DNA of 38,611 bases, taken from the NCBI GenBank assembly GCA_937894465.1, contig CALCRE010000068.1, positions 1 to 38,611 on the forward strand. Reading direction: 5' to 3'. The notes below the pieces were generated by a model. That model ran no database searches, was not told the DNA's origin, and saw only the letters and a list, made by a program, of their open reading frames with translations. This document shows, piece by piece, positions 17,651 to 26,713 of this stretch (positions within the stretch are counted from its first letter, which is position 1; each line of letters opens with the position of its first letter). The translations under genes and the position numbers were made by a program. The stretch comes from an uncultured Clostridia bacterium. Its GTDB lineage: Bacteria; Bacillota; Clostridia; JAAYHZ01.

Positions 17651-18663
17651 TAGAGCTTTCTCCCCATAATTTCAACAATTGGTTTGATCTGTCGAACCAA
17701 TTCCTTAAATTCGTCCGGCGTTAAAGATTGGGCACCGTCTGAGAGTGCTTTGTCGGGATTCGGATGGACTTCAATCATCAACCCGTCGCAATCCACAGCC
17801 GCTGCAGCTCTAGCTAATGGTATGATGTAATCTTTCACACCACTTGCATGGGAAGGATCAATAAACACCGGCAAATGGGTTTTGGACTTCAACACGGGTA
17901 TTGCACTGATATCCAGTGTGTTTCTGGTGGCGGTTTCAAATGTGCGGATGCCACGCTCGCATAACATCACCTGGTTATTGTGCTCCCGAATAATATATTC
18001 AGCGGCATTCAACCATTCATCAATGGTGGAGGACAAACCTCTTTTCAGGAAAACAGGTTTGTTGGTTTTACCGACTTCTTTTAACAATTCAAAGTTCTGC
18101 ATGTTCCGAGCACCGATTTGAATGATATCCAAATAAGGTACAGCCTCTTGCAATGTTGCAAGGCTTGTGACTTCACTGACCATGATCATTCCGTTGGCAT
18201 CAGCGGCATTTCTCATGTATCGCAGGCCTTCCACTCCCATGCCTTGAAATGAATAGGGAGATGTCCTGGGTTTGAAAGCTCCACCCCTTAATATCTTCAC
18301 ACCGCTTTCTTTAAGCTTTGAAGCTGTTTGAAATATTTGCTCTTCGCTTTCCACAGCACAAGGTCCTGCGATTAAAGTAAAATGATCACCACCAATTTCA
18401 ATGCCATTAATATTGACAACGGTTCTTTTGGCATTGAATTTCTTGTTTACCAATTTATATGACTCGGTGATTGGAACTAATTTGTCTACACCGGGCATCA
18501 ATTCCATATTGGAATCAGACAAAAGTCCTTTATCTCCGATAACACCGATGATGGTGACTTGTTTTCCGGTGGATAAGTGAGCCTCTAATCCGTGTTCATG
18601 AAGTTTTTCTACAATGTTTTCAATATCTCTTTTACCCGCATTGGGTTTCATAACAATAATCAT
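17650..18663 (-). CDS. aroF: 3-deoxy-7-phosphoheptulonate synthase, type I-beta
   Basis: The 337-residue enzyme condenses phosphoenolpyruvate with erythrose 4-phosphate, the first step of the shikimate pathway. Residues 1-75 form a ferredoxin/ACT-like N-terminal domain. The catalytic barrel shows AGPCAVES, ILRGGAFKPRTSPYSFQG, IQIGARNMQN, VFLKRGLS, LCERGIRTF and IDPSHASG, which hold the substrate and metal ligands. This is the N-terminally extended Thermotoga/Bacillus-like form. It is the first gene of an aroF-tyrA pair, which couples pathway entry to tyrosine output. A minus-strand AAGGACGGAG site precedes the start. Confidence 0.94.
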   Translation of the reverse strand: MIIVMKPNAGKRDIENIVEKLHEHGLEAHLSTGKQVTIIGVIGDKGLLSDSNMELMPGVDKLVPITESYKLVNKKFNAKRTVVNINGIEIGGDHFTLIAGPCAVESEEQIFQTASKLKESGVKILRGGAFKPRTSPYSFQGMGVEGLRYMRNAADANGMIMVSEVTSLATLQEAVPYLDIIQIGARNMQNFELLKEVGKTNKPVFLKRGLSSTIDEWLNAAEYIIREHNNQVMLCERGIRTFETATRNTLDISAIPVLKSKTHLPVFIDPSHASGVKDYIIPLARAAAAVDCDGLMIEVHPNPDKALSDGAQSLTPDEFKELVRQIKPIVEIMGRKL

Positions 18664-18691
18664 AATCGTTCTCCGTCCTTTTTGTAAAAGT

Positions 18692-18700
18692 ATTATAGCA
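18692..18700 (-). promoter_or_regulatory. Extended -10 promoter of aroF-tyrA
   Basis: Minus-strand TGCTATAAT (18700-18692) is a consensus extended -10 element about 30 nt before the aroF start codon. The -35 match is weak (TTATAC with 18-bp spacing). Confidence 0.55.
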
Positions 18701-18783
18701 TTCTTTCGTTAAATAGTATAATGTTTTAGTTATGTGCTGTTTCAGTAAAACTTATGACTTGCACAATAAATTTCATCCCGGTG

Positions 18784-18792
18784 TGGTATAAT
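18784..18792 (+). promoter_or_regulatory. Extended -10 promoter placed directly before the ygiQ-like start codon
   Basis: TGGTATAAT (18784-18792) is a consensus extended -10 element only 9 nt before the ATG at 18802. Transcription would begin at about 18799-18800, giving an essentially leaderless mRNA. No Shine-Dalgarno sequence lies between. Confidence 0.5.
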
Positions 18793-18801
18793 CCTTTCAT
18801 T

Positions 18802-20658
18802 ATGAACAACGAATTTTTACCGGTATCAAAACAAGATATGAAAGATAGAGGGTGGGACATATGCGATTTCGTCTTTGTCACGGGAGACGCATATGTGGAT
18901 CATTCCTCCTTTGGTGTTGCCATCATTTCCAGAGTTCTTGAATCAAGAGGATACAAGGTTGGGATTATCTCGCAGCCGGATGTGAACAATCTCCAAGACT
19001 TTATGAAGCTTGGAGAACCTCGTTTGGCTTTTTTGGTGACATCGGGTAACATGGATTCCATGGTGAATCATTATACTGCTGCAAAAAGAAAACGAACCCA
19101 AGATGCTTATTCTCCGGGTGGAAAAACAGGTTGTCGACCGGATCGGGCAGTGATCGTTTATTGTAATAAAATCAGAGAAGCCTTTAAGCACGCTTCCATA
19201 TTAATCGGGGGAATCGAAAGTTCCCTTCGACGGTTTGCCCATTATGATTACTGGAGTGACTCGGTCAGAAGATCCGTTTTGTTTGACTCAAAAGCCGATC
19301 TTTTGGCATACGGGATGGGTGAATCCCATATTATTGAGATCGCAGACAGCCTGAGAAATGGAATTCCCCTCAAAGATATTATTCATGTAAGGGGAACATG
19401 TTTTAAAACTTCGAATTTATCCGGATTAGGACCTCATATTATGGTTCCCTCCTTTGAAACGATCAAGGACGATAAAGCCGAGTATGCACGTTGCTTTAAG
19501 ATGTTAAGCGAACAGCAGGATCCCTATCGGGGAAAGGTCATTGTACAGCCTCACGGAGACTCCTTCTTAGTTCAAAACCCTCCGGATCTGCCGTTGACCA
19601 CAGAGCAAATGGATACGACCTATGAGCTGCCTTACACCGGAACATATCATCCAATGTATGAAAGCGCAGGGGGAATTCCTGCTTTGAGTGAAGTGAAGTT
19701 TTCCATTACATCCTCGAGAGGTTGTTACGGCAGCTGCTCCTTTTGCGCTTTGACATTCCATCAGGGAAGAATTATATCGGCAAGAAGCCATGATTCCGTT
19801 TTAAGGGAAGCAAAACAAATGACTTTATATAAAGATTTTAAAGGATGTATCCACGATGTAGGAGGCCCTACCGCTAATTTCACGGCACCTGCATGTAAAA
19901 AGCAAACTATGGTGGGCACTTGCATGGATAAAAGCTGTTTGTATCCTTCTGTGTGTAAAAGCATTGAACCGGATCACACGGACTATTTAAAAGTGCTAAG
20001 GAGTTTAAGAAACCTGGAAGGAGTGAAAAAAGTCTTTATTCGTTCCGGCATTCGGTATGATTATGCTTTGGCAGATAAAAAAAGCGGATTTATTAACGAA
20101 ATTGCAAAATATCATGTCAGTGGACAATTACGGGTCGCACCGGAACATGTTTCTCCCAAGGTGTTAAGCTATATGAAAAAGCCTGAGATGGAACTGTTCG
20201 AACTGTTTAGCAACAAGTTTGCCATGGCATCCAAAAAAGCCGGTAAAGAGCAATACGTGTTGCCCTATTTCATCTCGTCTCATCCGGGTTCCACCTTAGA
20301 TGATGCCGTGATGTTAGCTGAATATTTGAGAGATCATCATATCCATCCGGAGCAGGTTCAGGATTTTTACCCTACACCGGGTACGGCGGCTACCGCCATG
20401 TACTATACCGGACTGGATCCGGACACGATGGAAAAGGTGTATGTGCCCAAAGACGGAGAAAAGCAAATGCAAAGGGCGCTGCTGCAATATCGGGACAAAA
20501 GGAATGCAAAGGCTGTTCGGAAAGCATTGATTATGGCCGGCAGGGAAGATTTGATCGGATTTGGAGGCAAGGCCTTGGTGACGCCGGAAAGCACAAATCG
20601 ACAAAAGGATCAGTCAAGAAAGGGGAAAAGGAATGAAAGTGATGGGAAAAAGAAATGA
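18802..20658 (+). CDS. ygiQ: YgiQ-family radical SAM protein
   Basis: The 618-residue protein matches the YgiQ (UPF0313) family throughout: an N-terminal FLPVSKQDMKDRGWD block, GDAYVDHSSFG, IGGIESSLRRFAHYDYWSD, the radical SAM cluster site SSRGCYGSCSFCALTFHQGR (CxxxCxxC, about residues 309-316), GGPTANF and RVAPEHVSPKVL. It is a cytoplasmic iron-sulfur enzyme of unknown reaction. The start at 18802 gives the usual family N terminus, while the upstream in-frame ATG at 18754 adds unrelated residues and overlaps the promoter. It has no ribosome binding site. The 3' end overlaps the next gene by 26 bp. Confidence 0.92.
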   Translation: MNNEFLPVSKQDMKDRGWDICDFVFVTGDAYVDHSSFGVAIISRVLESRGYKVGIISQPDVNNLQDFMKLGEPRLAFLVTSGNMDSMVNHYTAAKRKRTQDAYSPGGKTGCRPDRAVIVYCNKIREAFKHASILIGGIESSLRRFAHYDYWSDSVRRSVLFDSKADLLAYGMGESHIIEIADSLRNGIPLKDIIHVRGTCFKTSNLSGLGPHIMVPSFETIKDDKAEYARCFKMLSEQQDPYRGKVIVQPHGDSFLVQNPPDLPLTTEQMDTTYELPYTGTYHPMYESAGGIPALSEVKFSITSSRGCYGSCSFCALTFHQGRIISARSHDSVLREAKQMTLYKDFKGCIHDVGGPTANFTAPACKKQTMVGTCMDKSCLYPSVCKSIEPDHTDYLKVLRSLRNLEGVKKVFIRSGIRYDYALADKKSGFINEIAKYHVSGQLRVAPEHVSPKVLSYMKKPEMELFELFSNKFAMASKKAGKEQYVLPYFISSHPGSTLDDAVMLAEYLRDHHIHPEQVQDFYPTPGTAATAMYYTGLDPDTMEKVYVPKDGEKQMQRALLQYRDKRNAKAVRKALIMAGREDLIGFGGKALVTPESTNRQKDQSRKGKRNESDGKKK

Positions 20659-21736
20659 GTATTTGACATCCCGGGAGAGGGTTTTGGAAACATTCAAGCA
20701 TGGAAGTCCGGACAGGGTTCCTGTGGACTATCATGCCAATCCGGGGATTGACTATAGATTAAAGCAAGCGTTCGGCTTGCAAAAAGATGATCATGAAGGA
20801 TTAAAAAAAGCTTTGGGGGTGGACTTTCGAGGTGTCTCTCCGATCTATAAAGGGCCTGTGTACCATCAACCTAAAAAAGACAGACGGGTAGACCCTCTTT
20901 GGGGTTGGGTCACACGATATGTGGAGCATGCCAGCGGAGGATATTGGGATTATTGTGATTTCCCTTTACAAAACGCCGATTTGGAGCAAGTGGAAAAATG
21001 GCCGATGCCTTCTGTGGAGGATTATGATTTTTCCCATGTGAAGGAATTTTGTCAAAAAAATCGTGAATATGCCTTGTATGTCGGAAATGCCGGGGTGGGG
21101 GACTGTATGAACACCGTCAGCTTCTTCACCGGATACACCGAGGCTATGATCGGTTTTGCCACTGAGGATCCTGCCATATTACATTTGATTGATCGGAGGC
21201 ATGAAATTCAATATGAGATGACAAAAAGAGTATTGGAAGCTGCCGACGGAATGATTGATTTTCTATGGCTGGGAGAGGATCTAGGCGCCCAGGACCGTCC
21301 GCTATACGGCAAGCAATTGTTTCGAGAGCAAATACGGCCTCGTTTGCAACGGTTTGTGAGTCTTGCCAAAGAATTCGGTATTTACACAATGATCCACAGC
21401 TGTGGATCCAGCAGCTGGGCTTTCCCGGATTTTATTGAAATGGGTATCGATTCGGTGGATACCTTGCAACCGGAAGCGTTTAATATGTCACCTTCCTATT
21501 TAGTCGAAAAGTTCGGTAAACAACTTTCTTATCACGGATGCATTTCAACCGCCGGGCCGGTGGCTACCGGAACTCCGGAGGAAGTGGAAGCCGACTGCAC
21601 AAGCATATTACAATGTATGATGCAAACAAAAGGGTACTTTTTTTCACCTACCCATTCTTTACAAGATAATTCGCCGGTGGAAAATGTTTTGAAAATGTAT
21701 GAAACAGCCCATGAGAAGGGCTGGTATATCAGATGA
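20633..21736 (+). CDS. Uroporphyrinogen decarboxylase-fold protein (methyltransferase-like, not HemE)
   Basis: The 367-residue protein has the URO-D fold pattern (opening LTSRERVLETFKHGSPDRVP, then FLWLGEDLGAQDRPLY, IHSCGSSSWAFPDFIEMGID and LSYHGCIST). It lacks the PVWxMRQAGR motif of true HemE and there are no heme genes nearby. Relatives of this kind occur as MtaA/MtbA-type methyl-transfer proteins and as uncharacterised proteins beside carbohydrate genes. His and Cys residues in IHSCG and YHGC could bind metal. Its start overlaps the end of the ygiQ-like gene by 26 bp, with AGGGG about 7 nt upstream; an in-frame ATG at 20642 is an alternative. The substrate is unknown. Confidence 0.75.
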   Translation: MKVMGKRNEYLTSRERVLETFKHGSPDRVPVDYHANPGIDYRLKQAFGLQKDDHEGLKKALGVDFRGVSPIYKGPVYHQPKKDRRVDPLWGWVTRYVEHASGGYWDYCDFPLQNADLEQVEKWPMPSVEDYDFSHVKEFCQKNREYALYVGNAGVGDCMNTVSFFTGYTEAMIGFATEDPAILHLIDRRHEIQYEMTKRVLEAADGMIDFLWLGEDLGAQDRPLYGKQLFREQIRPRLQRFVSLAKEFGIYTMIHSCGSSSWAFPDFIEMGIDSVDTLQPEAFNMSPSYLVEKFGKQLSYHGCISTAGPVATGTPEEVEADCTSILQCMMQTKGYFFSPTHSLQDNSPVENVLKMYETAHEKGWYIR

Positions 21737-21755
21737 ATGAGAGGTCAATAAAAAA

Positions 21756-22574
21756 ATGAGGGTAAGCTACCATACACACAGTCATTATGACGATGGAGCC
21801 GGTTTTTTAAAAGACTATGTGCAAAGAGCGATCGAATTGAATTTTGGTGCTTTGGGATTTTCCGCCCATGCCCCGGTACCGTTTGAAACTGATTGGACCT
21901 TGAAACAAGAAGATCTGTCCGCTTATTTAAAGGAAGCTTATGATTTAAAGGAAGAGTATGCAAAGAAGATACAGCTGTATGTAGGTCTGGAGATTGACTA
22001 TATCAGCGGGATGGATGTGGAAATCCCCGAAGGGCTTGATTATTATATCAGTTCCGTCCATCATGTTCGAACAAAAGACCGACTCATTCCGGTGGACGGA
22101 CCTTTTGAAATGGTGTCAGAGGGTTTGAAAGATTGCTATAACGGAGACGGCAAAGCATACACGAAAGACTATTTTTCCGTGTTGAAAGAAATGATTAATG
22201 TTAGAAAACCGCAATTGGTGGGTCATTTGGACCTGATTAAAAAAAACAATCGAGATCAAATGATTTATAAGGAAGAGGATACATGGTACAAGGAAGAAGT
22301 TGAAAAAGTGTTGGAAACCGTTAAAAAAGCAGGATCCATCGTTGAGATCAACACCGGAGGCATGTCTAGAAAATATGTAGATACGGCGTATCCTTCCCCT
22401 TGGATTATTAAGATCATGAAACAGATGGATATACCCGTCGTATTAAATTCCGATGCACACAATCCCATGTGGTTGGACACCGAGTACGAGCAAACAGAGC
22501 TTTTGTTGAAAAAACTCGGTTATCAAACCCAAAGGGTCTTGATTGACGGAATATGGCAGGATGTAGCCTTTTAA
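21756..22574 (+). CDS. hisK: PHP-domain histidinol phosphatase-like protein
   Basis: The 272-residue protein is a PHP phosphoesterase. Metal-binding motifs are HTHSHYDDG (residues 6-14), GFSAHAPVP, GLEIDYISG, SSVHHV, GHLDLI, INTGG and NSDAH. The set fits the HisJ/HisK histidinol-phosphate phosphatase family, which removes phosphate from L-histidinol phosphate in histidine synthesis. No other his gene is near, so another phosphoester substrate remains possible. GAGAGG lies about 11 nt upstream of the start, and the gene follows the URO-D-like gene by 19 nt, probably in one transcript. Confidence 0.82.
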   Translation: MRVSYHTHSHYDDGAGFLKDYVQRAIELNFGALGFSAHAPVPFETDWTLKQEDLSAYLKEAYDLKEEYAKKIQLYVGLEIDYISGMDVEIPEGLDYYISSVHHVRTKDRLIPVDGPFEMVSEGLKDCYNGDGKAYTKDYFSVLKEMINVRKPQLVGHLDLIKKNNRDQMIYKEEDTWYKEEVEKVLETVKKAGSIVEINTGGMSRKYVDTAYPSPWIIKIMKQMDIPVVLNSDAHNPMWLDTEYEQTELLLKKLGYQTQRVLIDGIWQDVAF

Positions 22575-22589
22575 AGGAAAGGAGAAACG

Positions 22590-23147
22590 ATGGAATATTT
22601 TAAATTGGTTATGGTACGTCCTCATTTAGAGAATATTCCGGTATATCACCTTCCGGAACGGTATCAGTTTAAGCTCTTTGAGGATCAAGATGAGATTCAT
22701 TGGGCTGCCGTTGAAACAGCAGCAGGTGAATTTCAAACATTGACCAGTGCATTGAAACACTTTGATAAAGAGTTCTCAGGACATTTGGAGGAAATGAAAA
22801 AGCGATGTGTTTTCTTACTGTCACCGGATGGTGAAGTAGTCGGAACCACAACGGCATGGCTTGGTGAATTTCAAGGAATAAGCCAAGGAAGACTCCATTG
22901 GGTGGCTATTAAGCCCTCCCATCAAGGAAGGGGATTGGCCAAACCCATGTTGTCCTACGCTTTATCCATTATGGCAAAATATCATTATAAAGCATATTTG
23001 ACCACCCAGACGACTTCCTGGAAAGCCGTTCGAATGTATTTGGATTTTGGATTCGAACCTGCAAGACTACATAATGGGGATCAGGATTACCAAAAGGGAT
23101 GGGAACTCATTCGACAACTTGCCCCGGACAAACAGATCAGTTATTAA
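22590..23147 (+). CDS. GNAT-family N-acetyltransferase
   Basis: The 185-residue protein has the GNAT acetyl-CoA-binding core: a strand RLHWVAIKPSHQGRGLA in which HQGRGLA is the Q/R-x-x-G-x-A pyrophosphate loop, followed by helix and the C-terminal YLDFGFEPAR element. The N-terminal ~65 residues vary, as in families with a specialised acceptor site. The acceptor is unknown. It follows the PHP gene by 15 nt with AAGGAG upstream, so it is probably co-transcribed. Confidence 0.82.
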   Translation: MEYFKLVMVRPHLENIPVYHLPERYQFKLFEDQDEIHWAAVETAAGEFQTLTSALKHFDKEFSGHLEEMKKRCVFLLSPDGEVVGTTTAWLGEFQGISQGRLHWVAIKPSHQGRGLAKPMLSYALSIMAKYHYKAYLTTQTTSWKAVRMYLDFGFEPARLHNGDQDYQKGWELIRQLAPDKQISY

Positions 23148-23218
23148 TTTGAAAACACAGGATGCATGTGGTAATATGTAGTAGTTTCTTCACCCAAGAA
23201 ATATTTGGAGGTTATATG

Positions 23219-23722
23219 ATGAAAAAAGGAATAAAGATATTTTGTATATTATTTCTATTGACGATATTATTCAGTTCTTGTTCGAACACCGATTCTTTCA
23301 GTGAAAAGGATTTGGAGTTTACCGTAAACAATGTTGTATTCCGATTGGATCAAGATGTGGCGCCTTTGCTTGAAACATTAGGAGATGAATATGAAACGGC
23401 GGAAGCTCCGAGTTGTGTTTATGACGGAATGGACAAGACCTTTATGTATGACAGTGTGGAAATATACACCTATCCGTTGAACGGTAAAGATTTGATTGAT
23501 GAAATCGCATTCATTGATTCAACCTTTGAAACCAAAAGAGGAATCTCCATCGGTGACACCAAGGAAGATTTAATCAAAGCCTATGGAGAAGACTATACCG
23601 ATGAAGGCGGCGTTTATCGCTATGCTGTGAAAAAGGGAGATTTGGACAGCCCGTGTATTTACTTTACAATGGATCAAGACAAAGTGGTCGGTATCAGCTT
23701 GTACAGTGCCAGCAATATGTAA
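23219..23722 (+). CDS. Small lipoprotein of unknown function
   Basis: The 167-residue protein has a lipoprotein signal (MKKGIKIFCILFLLTILFSS, lipobox Cys 21). The mature part contains RGISIGDTKEDLIKAYGED, which resembles the helix-turn segment of BamE-like and related small envelope domains (G-x-x-x-x-d-v-x-x-x-y-G). No catalytic motif is seen. GGAGG at 23207-23211 fits the ATG at 23219 (7-nt spacing) better than that at 23216. It precedes the acyltransferase genes by 40 nt and may share their transcript. Confidence 0.75.
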   Translation: MKKGIKIFCILFLLTILFSSCSNTDSFSEKDLEFTVNNVVFRLDQDVAPLLETLGDEYETAEAPSCVYDGMDKTFMYDSVEIYTYPLNGKDLIDEIAFIDSTFETKRGISIGDTKEDLIKAYGEDYTDEGGVYRYAVKKGDLDSPCIYFTMDQDKVVGISLYSASNM

Positions 23723-23762
23723 GTTGTTAAGCTTTTAAGCATGAAGCCAAGCAGGAGGATTT

Positions 23763-25172
23763 ATGGTATTTAGTTCAACGGTATTTCTATTCATTTTTTT
23801 ACCTTTGGTATTCTTTTTAAATTTAATCTTGCCTGTTAAATACAGAAACGGATTGCTTTTGGTTTTCAGTTTGTTTTTTTATGCTTGGGGTGAACCGGTT
23901 TTTGTATTGGTCATGTTGTTTTCCATCTGTATGAATTACGCATTTGCCGTCAAATTGTCAAAGCACACTCAACCCATACGAAAAAGATGGTTGATCGCCA
24001 GTGTCATTGCAAATCTTTTGTTGTTGTTTGTGTTTAAATACACGAACTTTTTTGTAGAAAACATCAATGCATTTTTTGATTTATCAATCGATGTTCCGCA
24101 AATTCCGTTACCCATCGGCATTTCTTTTTTCACATTCCAAGCCATGTCCTATGTCATTGACATATACCGGGAAACGGCAAAACCGGAACATAATTTGTTT
24201 AATACAGCGTTATACATTTCTTTTTTCCCTCAATTGATCGCCGGACCGATTGTCAAATATGATGACATCTATCAGCAGATTGAGAACAGGCAAATTAACC
24301 CGGAGGGTGTGAAGGAAGGAATCAGACGCTTCATCGTAGGACTGGGTAAAAAACTCATCATTGCCAATATCACCGGTGAAATTGCCGATACTGTTTTTGC
24401 ACTGGAGCTTCATCAACTCAACATTGTTCTTACATGGGTAGGCGCAATCGCTTATTGTATTCAAATCTATTTTGATTTCTCCGGATATTCCGATATGGCC
24501 ATCGGTCTGGGTAAAATGTTCGGGTTTGACTTCAAGGAGAATTTCAATTACCCATATATTGCCACAAGTATCAATGACTTTTGGAAACGTTGGCATATTT
24601 CTTTGACAGTATGGTTCCGGGAATACCTTTATATCCCCTTGGGAGGAAACAGGAAAGGGAAAAATCGTACCTACCTGAACATCTTTATCGTTTACTTGTG
24701 CACCGGCTTTTGGCATGGCGCCGAATGGACCTTCTTGGCTTGGGGTATATTCCACGGCATATTCATGGTTCTGGAAAGAGCTAAAATCATTCACCCGGAT
24801 CATGCAAAAGCAAAGTTCATTTCGCGGATTTATGTGTTGACGGTGGTATTGGTGGGCTTTACATTGTTCCGTGCAGAAACATTCACACAAGGAATGCATA
24901 TGATCGGAACATTGTTTACCGGGTTTCAATTTGATCCCGGATGGCAGACATTGTTGATGGACTTGGTGAATCCTTTATCCGTTTTGGTATTATTCACATC
25001 ATTCATTGCTGCAACACCCATATTAAGAAATTGGGCAGATGGTTTGAAAAATCATGTATCCTCCTTGAAGGTGGAAGGATTACAGGATATCGCGTCGGTG
25101 GCGTTGTTTTTGTTGTGTTTGATGGTCATATCCACTGAAACATACAACCCGTTTATCTATTTCAGGTTTTAA
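23763..25172 (+). CDS. MBOAT-family O-acyltransferase (AlgI/PatA-like)
   Basis: The 469-residue polytopic membrane protein has many hydrophobic segments and the MBOAT motifs: FFPQLIAGPIVKYDD (about 154-168), DFWKRWHISLTVWFREYLYIPLGG (Asn-Asp at 270-271, His about 277) and the catalytic His in GFWHGAEWTFLAWG (about 318). AlgI-type proteins move acyl (usually acetyl) groups across the membrane for O-acylation of an exported polysaccharide. AGGAGG lies 5-8 nt before the start. The gene 11 nt downstream encodes an AlgJ/AlgX-like SGNH protein, the usual partner that completes transfer on the outside. Confidence 0.9.
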   Translation: MVFSSTVFLFIFLPLVFFLNLILPVKYRNGLLLVFSLFFYAWGEPVFVLVMLFSICMNYAFAVKLSKHTQPIRKRWLIASVIANLLLLFVFKYTNFFVENINAFFDLSIDVPQIPLPIGISFFTFQAMSYVIDIYRETAKPEHNLFNTALYISFFPQLIAGPIVKYDDIYQQIENRQINPEGVKEGIRRFIVGLGKKLIIANITGEIADTVFALELHQLNIVLTWVGAIAYCIQIYFDFSGYSDMAIGLGKMFGFDFKENFNYPYIATSINDFWKRWHISLTVWFREYLYIPLGGNRKGKNRTYLNIFIVYLCTGFWHGAEWTFLAWGIFHGIFMVLERAKIIHPDHAKAKFISRIYVLTVVLVGFTLFRAETFTQGMHMIGTLFTGFQFDPGWQTLLMDLVNPLSVLVLFTSFIAATPILRNWADGLKNHVSSLKVEGLQDIASVALFLLCLMVISTETYNPFIYFRF

Positions 25173-25183
25173 AGGAGGAAAAC

Positions 25184-26569
25184 ATGAAAAGAAAATTGGA
25201 TCTTACCTATATCATATTTTTCTTCTTGATCATATCATTGCCTCTTTTAAGCATGGTAGCGGGAATAGAGGTTAAAAACAGTGAAAAAAGACAGCTATCG
25301 CAATGTCCTGAGCTAATCGAAGAAGGTGTGCTTAACACGGAATTCCCCAGGGATTTCGATACGTATTTTTCGGAGAATTTCGGCTTGCGTCCTTTGTTGA
25401 TCACCGGGTACGGCGGATTGAATTATTACCTTTTAGGCCATTCGGTCAATGATCAGGTCGTTGCCGGTAAATCCGGATGGTTGTATTTTGATAAGACGCT
25501 ACCGGACTATACAGGCGAAAATATTATGTCGGAATATGAAATAGAAAAGCTTGTCCGGATCATTCAAATTCAAAGTGATTGGTTGAAGCAAAAGGGTATC
25601 AAGTTTGTTTTCATGCCGGTTCCCAATAAAAACACCATATACCCTGAATATATGCCGAGAAGGTACGGTGAGAAAGCCGTAACCAATATCGAACTGTTGA
25701 ACAAGGCTTTTGCCGATACAGATATAAATTATATCAATCTTGTTGATTTATATAGCCGGGTGGAGGATGATATTGTTTATCAGAAAAAAGACACCCATTG
25801 GAACGGAACCGGTGCAATCATTGCTTTGGAAGAAATTCTTGATGTGATGGGCGTTAGCGATTTATCATTATCATCATACATCGTGGAGCGTAAAATACGA
25901 ACCGGGGATTTGGGAAACATGCTATTGCCCTCTGCCGGGATGACGGATACACAACCGGTGATCGAGATGGAGAAAAAGTACCAAACAATAGGGAAGATAA
26001 GAACCTTAGAAGACTTGACCATTGAAACCAAAAGTGACGGGATGGATCGGGATGTGTTGATGTTCAGGGACTCTTTTGCCAATACCCTCATACCGGTGAT
26101 GTCCAATTTGTTCGAATTTTGTTATTACTCAAGATCTGTCCCTTATGATTATAGAATACTCGAATCAAGGGACTTTGATGTGGTTATATCGGAGATTGTA
26201 GAAAGAAATCTTACGGACTTGATTCACAATGTACCCATTATGCCGGCACAACCTTTGAAGGACCCAGACTTTAAAAACAGTGAAGCCATCGATCAAAAAA
26301 TGATTATCCAAATCGAGCAAGAGCAAGGATTGACAAAAATCAGCGGGTTCATACCCGGACTTTTGAGTAATGAAATCTACATTGAAGCGGATCAAAAGAT
26401 CTATGCTGCATTTCCGGTGCTGACAGAGCAAATGCAAGAACGGTACTATGATGAAAATGGCAGCGGATTTACCCTATTCTTAAATCATCCCATTTCGAAT
26501 GATACCGTCATAAAAGGTTTTATACGATATCAAGACAATATTGTCTCGATTCAATCATTATCATACTAG
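25184..26569 (+). CDS. AlgJ/AlgX-like SGNH acyltransferase-like protein
   Basis: The 461-residue protein has an N-terminal membrane anchor (about residues 8-28) and an extracellular SGNH-like domain. Characteristic features are the DxHW block KDTHWNGTGA (about 200-209) and the Ser of FRDSFAN (about 293-299), as in AlgJ, AlgX and related transferases, plus an early FSENFGLRPLLI block. The C-terminal ~90 residues look like a small beta domain. It probably finishes O-acylation of a surface glycan with acyl groups delivered by the MBOAT protein encoded 11 nt upstream. AAAGGAGG precedes the start. Confidence 0.85.
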   Translation: MKRKLDLTYIIFFFLIISLPLLSMVAGIEVKNSEKRQLSQCPELIEEGVLNTEFPRDFDTYFSENFGLRPLLITGYGGLNYYLLGHSVNDQVVAGKSGWLYFDKTLPDYTGENIMSEYEIEKLVRIIQIQSDWLKQKGIKFVFMPVPNKNTIYPEYMPRRYGEKAVTNIELLNKAFADTDINYINLVDLYSRVEDDIVYQKKDTHWNGTGAIIALEEILDVMGVSDLSLSSYIVERKIRTGDLGNMLLPSAGMTDTQPVIEMEKKYQTIGKIRTLEDLTIETKSDGMDRDVLMFRDSFANTLIPVMSNLFEFCYYSRSVPYDYRILESRDFDVVISEIVERNLTDLIHNVPIMPAQPLKDPDFKNSEAIDQKMIIQIEQEQGLTKISGFIPGLLSNEIYIEADQKIYAAFPVLTEQMQERYYDENGSGFTLFLNHPISNDTVIKGFIRYQDNIVSIQSLSY

Positions 26570-26653
26570 GTGATGTACCATTGAAATTACAAATCAAATT
26601 AAAATGTATCTTTACATCGGTTTGAATCAATACAGATAAGAGAATACATTACA

Positions 26654-26686
26654 AAGAGCTCGCCCGGGTATACCGGACGAGCTCTT
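26654..26686. terminator. Hairpin terminator between convergent envelope genes
   Basis: A 14-bp stem with one mismatch (26654-26667 with 26673-26686, AAGAGCTCG arm) and a 5-nt loop lies between the acyltransferase operon and the VanX-like gene. T-tracts are weak on both sides, so it may act as a transcript 3' end on either strand. Confidence 0.6.
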
Positions 26687-26713
26687 ATATACTCATTTGT
26701 TTTCTTTTCCTGC

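Noticed and set aside
20633..21736. Uroporphyrinogen decarboxylase hemE
   Set aside because: The N-terminal PVWxMRQAGR motif of HemE is absent and no heme genes are present.
24210..24929. 239-codon open frame on the minus strand inside the MBOAT gene
   Set aside because: It is antisense to a well-supported membrane protein gene, shows no recognisable domain and has no clear ribosome binding site.
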